Shown: piece by piece, positions 59,148 through 64,000 of the stretch
Position numbering within the stretch: position 1 is the stretch's first letter
Layout of the letters: every line of letters starts with the position of its first letter
NCBI RefSeq assembly: GCF_003967515.1
Contig: NZ_BIFQ01000001.1
Span: 1,798,001-1,862,000, forward strand
DNA length: 64,000 nucleotides
Reading direction: 5' to 3'
Source: Dictyobacter aurantiacus
Lineage (GTDB): Bacteria > Chloroflexota > Ktedonobacteria > Ktedonobacterales > Ktedonobacteraceae
The notes under the pieces: generated by a model
Told to the model about the DNA's origin: nothing
Seen by the model: the letters and a program-made list of their open reading frames with translations, nothing else
The model's database searches: none
Made by a program: the position numbers and the translations under genes

Positions 59148-59247
59148 TATGGGCAAATGGCGCATCAATGAGTTTGCTTCTCGCAGAAATTCCTGCGATT
59201 GCATAAACAACCTTAATTCATCAATTACACAACACATTCGTCCTTAA

Positions 59248-59484
<237 letters not shown>

Positions 59485-59644
59485 GTAATACTTCCTGTTT
59501 CGTACCGTATAGTGGAGACGTAGTGCGTCCATTCTGTTTCCCCCTCTTCTCACATACCAGTCAGGAGAGAGACAGGCGATGCCACGTCTCCGCCTTACGT
59601 ACGGGATATTCCATGTATTACTTTTGATGAAAGGAAGCGCTATC

Positions 59645-60205
59645 GTGAACATAACACTCACACTTGCATCAGTCGCTGCGGCAAGCGCCGAGTCGCCCAG
59701 TGGTCTTGGAGCACTAGGCATTAACACCTGGGCCTTTATTTCGCAGCTTGTTACCTTCCTCATCGTTCTCTGGGTCATCTGGAAATGGGTCCTGCCAGCG
59801 CTACAGCGCACCCTGGAAAAGCGGCAGGCGCTCATCCGAGAAGGCATCGAAAACGCTGAGCAGGCCAAGCGCGATCTGGCAGAGGCCGCCCAAAACGCTG
59901 AACAGATCATCCTGGATGCCAAGCGCCAGGCTCAGGATACCATTGAACGCGCGACTAAAAATGCTCAACAGATCGCCCAGCAGATTGAGACCGAGGCGCG
60001 TGAGCGCGCCGAGAAGATCAGCCAGCAGCAGATCGCTCGCATCCATCAGGAAGCCAATCGTGCTCGCATGGATCTGAGCCGCGATGTCATCAACCTTTCC
60101 ATCGAGGCCGCCAGCAAAGTTATCAGCCGGTCAGTTGATAGCAACGACAACCGCCGCTTGGTCGAAGAGTTTGTCACGGCTAGTGACCAGGCGAGGAATA
60201 ACTAA
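59645..60205 (+). CDS. atpF: ATP synthase F0 subunit b
   Basis: The 186-residue peripheral-stalk protein has one N-terminal membrane helix (about 30-55: TWAFISQLVTFLIVLWVIWKWVLPAL). A long, charged coiled coil follows (about 60-165: 'LEKRQALIREGIENAEQAKRDLAEAAQNAEQIILDAKRQAQ'), which joins F1 through delta. The GTG at 59645 is chosen because AAAGGAAG stands about seven bases upstream. An ATG at 59627 is possible. It overlaps atpH by one base. Confidence 0.93.
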   Translation: MNITLTLASVAAASAESPSGLGALGINTWAFISQLVTFLIVLWVIWKWVLPALQRTLEKRQALIREGIENAEQAKRDLAEAAQNAEQIILDAKRQAQDTIERATKNAQQIAQQIETEARERAEKISQQQIARIHQEANRARMDLSRDVINLSIEAASKVISRSVDSNDNRRLVEEFVTASDQARNN

Positions 60206-60807
60206 TGCTTAAAGGAGCGATCGCACGCCGCTATGCAGGAGCAATGTTCGACCTGGCGCGCAAGCAGAATACGTTGGACCGTACCCGTGATGACGTCAAG
60301 GAGATCGCCGAGCTGTTTAAGCAGCGCAAGCTGGCCTATCTGCTCCGCGAACCCAAGATTCCTGCCAGGCGCAAGGAGAATGCTTTACGCCAGGCTTTAG
60401 CCTCACAGGTGCTGCCAACATCGCTCAATCTTGCCCTGCTCATCGTCCAGCGTGAACTGGTCGAGGTGATGCCAAATATCGCCATCGAGTTCGAACGGCT
60501 CGTGCTTGACTATCGCAATCAGGCAGTCGCAGAGGTTACAACGGCAGCGCCGATAGACGATGCTCAAAAAGATATCGTCAGGAAAGCGCTTGAGCACAAG
60601 ACTGGCAAACATATAATCATGCATTCTCGGGTTGACCCGAGTATCTTAGGTGGTGTTGTCGCCCGCGTTGGTGATGAAATCATCGATGGCAGCGCCCGCA
60701 ATCGCCTGCATATCCTGCAGCAGCAATTGCTCTCCGGTGTTACCACGACCAGCAATAGCGGCGACGAGTTTGCTTCCGAGGATTTTGCCCAACCGGCAAA
60801 CCTCTAG
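60205..60807 (+). CDS. atpH: ATP synthase F1 subunit delta
   Basis: The 200-residue OSCP/delta protein has 'IARRYAGAMFDLARKQNTLDRTRDDVKEIAEL' in the N-domain. The C-terminal 'VEVTTAAPIDDAQKDIVRKALEHKTGKHIIMHSRVDPSILGGVVARVGDEIIDGSARNRLHIL' fits the conserved signature. It links b to the top of F1. The start overlaps the atpF stop (TAATG). A spacer of 225 bp with a partial GCGGCCGC motif follows before atpA. Confidence 0.94.
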   Translation: MLKGAIARRYAGAMFDLARKQNTLDRTRDDVKEIAELFKQRKLAYLLREPKIPARRKENALRQALASQVLPTSLNLALLIVQRELVEVMPNIAIEFERLVLDYRNQAVAEVTTAAPIDDAQKDIVRKALEHKTGKHIIMHSRVDPSILGGVVARVGDEIIDGSARNRLHILQQQLLSGVTTTSNSGDEFASEDFAQPANL

Positions 60808-61032
60808 CGAATGCGGCCGCGACAACATCCGACTCTGCTCCACCTCGATCTTAAATACAGGTATATGGAGGTCGGGAACACTAGCAATATGATGTAGACC
60901 CCCGTATCAATGTCCACCTGAACAGAGTTCGAATGAACCGGATTGACACCTGATACGTGTCAAAACCTATTAGCATATAACGACTATATAACAAACAGTA
61001 AAAAGCCACTAGGAAACACTAGGAGGAACACG

Positions 61033-62580
61033 ATGGCATCTTGGGCTGATGAAATCAGTGCCATCATAGAGAAAAACATCGCTGGCTTCGGTACAGATAC
61101 CACCTCGACCGCCAGTGTCGGTACCGTTATCGCGGTACAGGACGGTGTCGCCCGTATCTACGGCCTGCAAGATGTGAAGTATCTTGAGTTGGTAGAATTT
61201 CCCCGTACAGGACTCTATGGCATGGCCTTTAACCTTGAAGAGGAAGCGGTCAGTTGCCCGATCCTGGGTGATTATACACAGATTCGTGAAGATGATGAGG
61301 TCCGCACGACCGGGCGCATCATCGAGGTTCCGGTTGGTGATGCCCTGCTCGGTCGCGTCGTCAATCCAATCGGTCAGCCTCTCGACGATCGCGGTCCTAT
61401 CACAACCGATAAGACTCGCCCGATCGAACGTGTCGCCCCTGGCGTGATTACTCGCCAGTCGGTAAACCAGCCGGTACAGACCGGTATTAAAGCTATCGAT
61501 AGTATGATTCCGATCGGCCGTGGTCAGCGTGAGTTGATCATTGGTGACCGCCAGACTGGTAAGACCGCTGTCGCCCTCGACACGATCATCAACCAGAAGG
61601 GCAAGAACCTGATCTGTATCTACGTGGCTATCGGTCAGAAGAATTCTTCGATCGCCCGTACCCGCGCTATCCTGGAAGAGTATGGCGCGATGGAATATAC
61701 AATCATCGTTGCTTCGGGCGCTTCCGACCCCGCTCCATTGAAGTATATCGCCCCCTATGCCGGTTGCGCGATTGGCGAAGAGTTTATGGAGACCGGTCGC
61801 GATGCCTTGATCGTTTATGACGATCTGACCAAGCACGCTGAGGCATACCGCAACATTTCACTGATCATTCGCCGCCCTCCGGGACGCGAAGCGTATCCCG
61901 GTGATGTATTCTACCTGCACTCCCGCTTGCTGGAGCGCGCCGCTCGCCTGAACAAAGATTATGGCAATGGTTCTCTGACCGCGCTGCCAATCATTGAGAC
62001 CAAGGCGAACGACGTTTCGGCCTATATCCCGACCAACCTGATCTCGATCACTGATGGCCAGATCTTCCTGGAGACCGACCTTTTCAATGCTGGTCAGCGC
62101 CCCGCCCTGAATACCGGTATCTCGGTGTCTCGCGTGGGTAGTAGTGCCCAGACGAAGGCCATGAGCCAGGTTGCCGGTACGTTGCGTCTGGACCTGGCCC
62201 AGTTCCGTGAATTGGAAGCTTTCTCTCAGTTCGCGTCAGACCTGGATAAAGCTACCAAGGCTCGTATCGATCGCGGTCGCCGTATCCTGGAAATCCTGAA
62301 GCAGCCACAGTATCAGCCTGTCTCTGTTATCCGTCAGGTTATGATCCTTTATGCAGTAACCAACGGCCACCTGGATGAGGTACCTCTGAATAAAGTGAGC
62401 GAGTGGGAAGCTGGCTTCTATCGCTTCATGGATGCTAACTACCAGGATCTTCAGAACGATCTTATTGCTTCCTCGGTTGAGGGCCGCAATAAGATGAGCA
62501 AAGAGCAGCTGAACAAATTGGGCGCAGCTATTGAAGACTATCAGAAGACGAGCGCCCCACGAGAAGAGCAGAAGCGCTAG
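61033..62580 (+). CDS. atpA: ATP synthase F1 subunit alpha
   Basis: The 515-residue non-catalytic nucleotide-binding subunit has P-loop GDRQTGKT at about residues 171-178, the nucleotide-domain '[45 protein letters not shown]' pattern (residues near 260-305) and the signature '[18 protein letters not shown]'. The ATG at 61033 follows CTAGGAGGA; an upstream frame is rejected. Length is normal. Next gene atpG starts 11 bp later. Confidence 0.97.
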   Translation: MASWADEISAIIEKNIAGFGTDTTSTASVGTVIAVQDGVARIYGLQDVKYLELVEFPRTGLYGMAFNLEEEAVSCPILGDYTQIREDDEVRTTGRIIEVPVGDALLGRVVNPIGQPLDDRGPITTDKTRPIERVAPGVITRQSVNQPVQTGIKAIDSMIPIGRGQRELIIGDRQTGKTAVALDTIINQKGKNLICIYVAIGQKNSSIARTRAILEEYGAMEYTIIVASGASDPAPLKYIAPYAGCAIGEEFMETGRDALIVYDDLTKHAEAYRNISLIIRRPPGREAYPGDVFYLHSRLLERAARLNKDYGNGSLTALPIIETKANDVSAYIPTNLISITDGQIFLETDLFNAGQRPALNTGISVSRVGSSAQTKAMSQVAGTLRLDLAQFRELEAFSQFASDLDKATKARIDRGRRILEILKQPQYQPVSVIRQVMILYAVTNGHLDEVPLNKVSEWEAGFYRFMDANYQDLQNDLIASSVEGRNKMSKEQLNKLGAAIEDYQKTSAPREEQKR

Positions 62581-62591
62581 GAGGCAGATAG

Positions 62592-63500
62592 ATGCCATCA
62601 ACCCGAGAAATTCGGCAGCGCATACGATCAGTAAAAAATACAGCGAAGATTACCAAAGCCATGCAGATGGTGGCGAGTAGTAAGATGCGACGGGCACAGG
62701 AGCGAGTCGAACAGGCTCGCCCCTTCGCCGATCAGATCCGTGAGCTCGTCTCACGCCTGGCGACGGCAGCCGCGAACGGCAATGAGGACCTGGCTGAAGA
62801 TCTGGCATTGTTGAAGCAGCGTCCAGTGAGGAATATTGGCATTGTGCTGATCTCTCCTGATCGTGGCCTCTGCGGTGCCCTGCCTTCAAACATCAATCGC
62901 CAGGCCGCCCTGACGGCCCGTAACGAGAGCCAGCGTCTCTCGGCACAGGGCCGGAGCCCGGACGTAGAATACATCGCCGTTGGTCGCAAGGGTCGCGATT
63001 TCGTTGTCCGCAACGATCTCGGTCTGGCTGCGGAATTTACCAACTACGGTGATCGCCCGGGCATCGCTGACGCCAGCGCCATCGCACAGGTGGCTGTGGA
63101 TGCCTTCCTGAAAGGGGAGGTCGACGTTGTATACCTGGTCTATGCCAAATTTGTAAATACAGTAACACAGACACCGGTAACCGTGCAGTTGCTGCCCGTC
63201 CAACCACCTGAAAAGCAGGAAGAGGAAGAACAGGCGAAGGACACTACAGAGTATATTTACGAGCCCGATGAGCAGACGATCTTTAAGGCGTTGCTCCCAC
63301 GCTATGTAGATATTCAGGTCTATCAAGCCTTGCTTGAGGCCGTCGCCAGTCAGCAATCCGCGCAGATGGTTGCCATGAAAAACGCGACTGATAACGCCAA
63401 TGAACTGATTCAGGATCTCACCTTGACGTATAACAAGGTTCGCCAGGCTGCTATCACAACCCAGATCCTTGAAGTGGTAGCTGGTGCTGAAGCGCTCTAA
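62592..63500 (+). CDS. atpG: ATP synthase F1 subunit gamma
   Basis: The 302-residue rotor shaft has the N-terminal helix 'IRQRIRSVKNTAKITKAMQMVASSKMRRAQ' and C-terminal 'MKNATDNANELIQDLTLTYNKVRQAAITTQILEVVAGAEAL'. Between them is an acidic insert of about 25 residues (about 210-235, 'EKQEEEEQAKDTTEYIYEPDEQ'). Such inserts occur in other gammas. It starts 11 bp after atpA; AGGAGGCAGAT is the ribosome binding site. Confidence 0.95.
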   Translation: MPSTREIRQRIRSVKNTAKITKAMQMVASSKMRRAQERVEQARPFADQIRELVSRLATAAANGNEDLAEDLALLKQRPVRNIGIVLISPDRGLCGALPSNINRQAALTARNESQRLSAQGRSPDVEYIAVGRKGRDFVVRNDLGLAAEFTNYGDRPGIADASAIAQVAVDAFLKGEVDVVYLVYAKFVNTVTQTPVTVQLLPVQPPEKQEEEEQAKDTTEYIYEPDEQTIFKALLPRYVDIQVYQALLEAVASQQSAQMVAMKNATDNANELIQDLTLTYNKVRQAAITTQILEVVAGAEAL

Positions 63501-63554
63501 TGAGATGTCTGGGCAGGGGGCAAGCGTAAAGACCCCCCTGCGATGGAGAAACAC

Positions 63555-64000
63555 ATGACAGTAACACAAACAGGCACAAAGGGAAAAATTGTGCAGGTAC
63601 TGGGGGCCGTGGTAGACGTAGAGTTCCCCCAGGATCAGCTCCCTGAAATTTATAACCAGGTCTTGACTCGCCCGAATGGTGCCGATCAGGATCTGACCCT
63701 TGAGGTCGAGCAGCACCTGGGTAATAACTGGGTACGCTGCGTGGCTATGGGTCCGACCGATGGCTTGCAGCGTGGGACCGACGCCTACGATACCGGCTCA
63801 CCCATTAGCATGCCAGTTGGTCCTGAGACGCTGGGCCGTATCTTCAACGTGCTGGGTCACGCAATTGATAACAAGCCAGAGGTCGAGGGGACCGCTCGCT
63901 ATCCTATCCACCGCCATGCCCCCGACCTGGAAGACCAGTCTTCCAATGTTGAGCCATTTGAGACCGGCATTAAAGTTATCGACCTGATCTGCCCTTTCAT
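63555..64000 (+). CDS. atpD: ATP synthase F1 subunit beta (partial)
   Basis: Catalytic subunit; the first 148 codons are present and the frame runs off the window. It reads '[28 protein letters not shown]', '[24 protein letters not shown]' and ends '[14 protein letters not shown]', just before the P-loop. The ATG at 63555 follows GGAGAAA at about six bases. It is the last visible gene of the atp operon; atpC is expected beyond the edge. Confidence 0.97.
   Translation, partial: MTVTQTGTKGKIVQVLGAVVDVEFPQDQLPEIYNQVLTRPNGADQDLTLEVEQHLGNNWVRCVAMGPTDGLQRGTDAYDTGSPISMPVGPETLGRIFNVLGHAIDNKPEVEGTARYPIHRHAPDLEDQSSNVEPFETGIKVIDLICPF

Noticed and set aside
60808..60830. AATGCGGCCGCGACA after atpH as another copy of the TGCGGCCGCG module
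   Set aside because: Only about ten bases match, the rest of the module and the hairpin are missing; it may be chance or a remnant.

Overview
The window reads as a stretch of bacterial chromosome with mostly housekeeping genes. The gene content suggests a Ktedonobacteria-like member of the Chloroflexota: separate rfaE1/rfaE2 and WecG/TagA genes, an orphan soluble chemoreceptor, DUF3090 and DUF5679 proteins, T. thermophilus-type isocitrate dehydrogenase, a PRC/MgtE_N/CBS protein beside pyrG, and a full F1Fo operon. This is inference from gene content; no rRNA or other formal marker was compared. No rRNA, tRNA, transposase, integrase, phage gene or CRISPR array was seen.

Layout. 0-4.9 kb: end of an MBL-fold hydrolase, pyrG, a PRC/MgtE_N/CBS protein, a Cys-bearing unknown and greA. 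5.4-11.2 kb: DUF5679 membrane protein, plsY and pgsA (phospholipid synthesis), an RNA/DNA methylase, NAD(P)HX repair enzyme and rplI. 11.3-11.8 kb: a compound repeat. 12-14 kb: SRPBCC protein and an RNase D-HEAT fusion. 14.1-19.8 kb: a DeoR regulator and a Leloir-type operon (galE, galT, IMPase-like phosphatase, GHMP kinase). The kinase carries the sequence signature of plant L-arabinokinase. 20-26 kb: carbonic anhydrase, isocitrate dehydrogenase, SGNH lipoprotein, phoU, an orphan receiver and a PIG-L deacetylase. 26-31 kb: a leftward cluster of MurJ-like flippase, the two heptose genes, a WecG/TagA glycosyltransferase and DUF503. 31-39 kb: upp, two tandem receivers, an M55 peptidase, a TPR peptide, a soluble GAF chemoreceptor, hflX and CvpA. 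39-42 kb: tldE-tldD. 42.7-44.7 kb: a divergent tRNA-guanine transglycosylase overlapping an ArmA/RmtB-type 16S rRNA methyltransferase. 44.8-50 kb: GH2 glycosidase, MFS transporter, rlmN, rpmB. 50-53.4 kb: Asp23-fakA-degV. 53.9-57.6 kb: two small lineage proteins, DUF3090, a D-2-hydroxyacid dehydrogenase and a GAF protein. 57.9-64 kb: the atp operon (atpZ/I, B, E, F, H, A, G, start of D).

The most unusual structural signal is non-coding. At least sixteen long, mostly perfect inverted repeats (arms about 14 to 41 bp, each with its own sequence) lie in intergenic spacers, usually just behind a stop codon and often without a following T-run. The extreme case is an 82-nt perfect palindrome at 46615-46696 that begins at one stop codon and ends at the stop codon of the convergent gene. 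Three such hairpin sites are joined to a shared module of about 38 nt starting TGCGGCCGCG (near 11.4-11.7, 49.64 and 57.79 kb), which defines a composite repeat family. A second repeat family, with a GCAGGAGGGCC palindrome, occurs at 19.8 and 31.0 kb, with a degenerate form at 52.5 kb.

The two most interesting protein-level signals are the Tgt-like/ArmA-like pair at 42.8-44.7 kb and the arabinokinase-like GHMP kinase in the gal operon.
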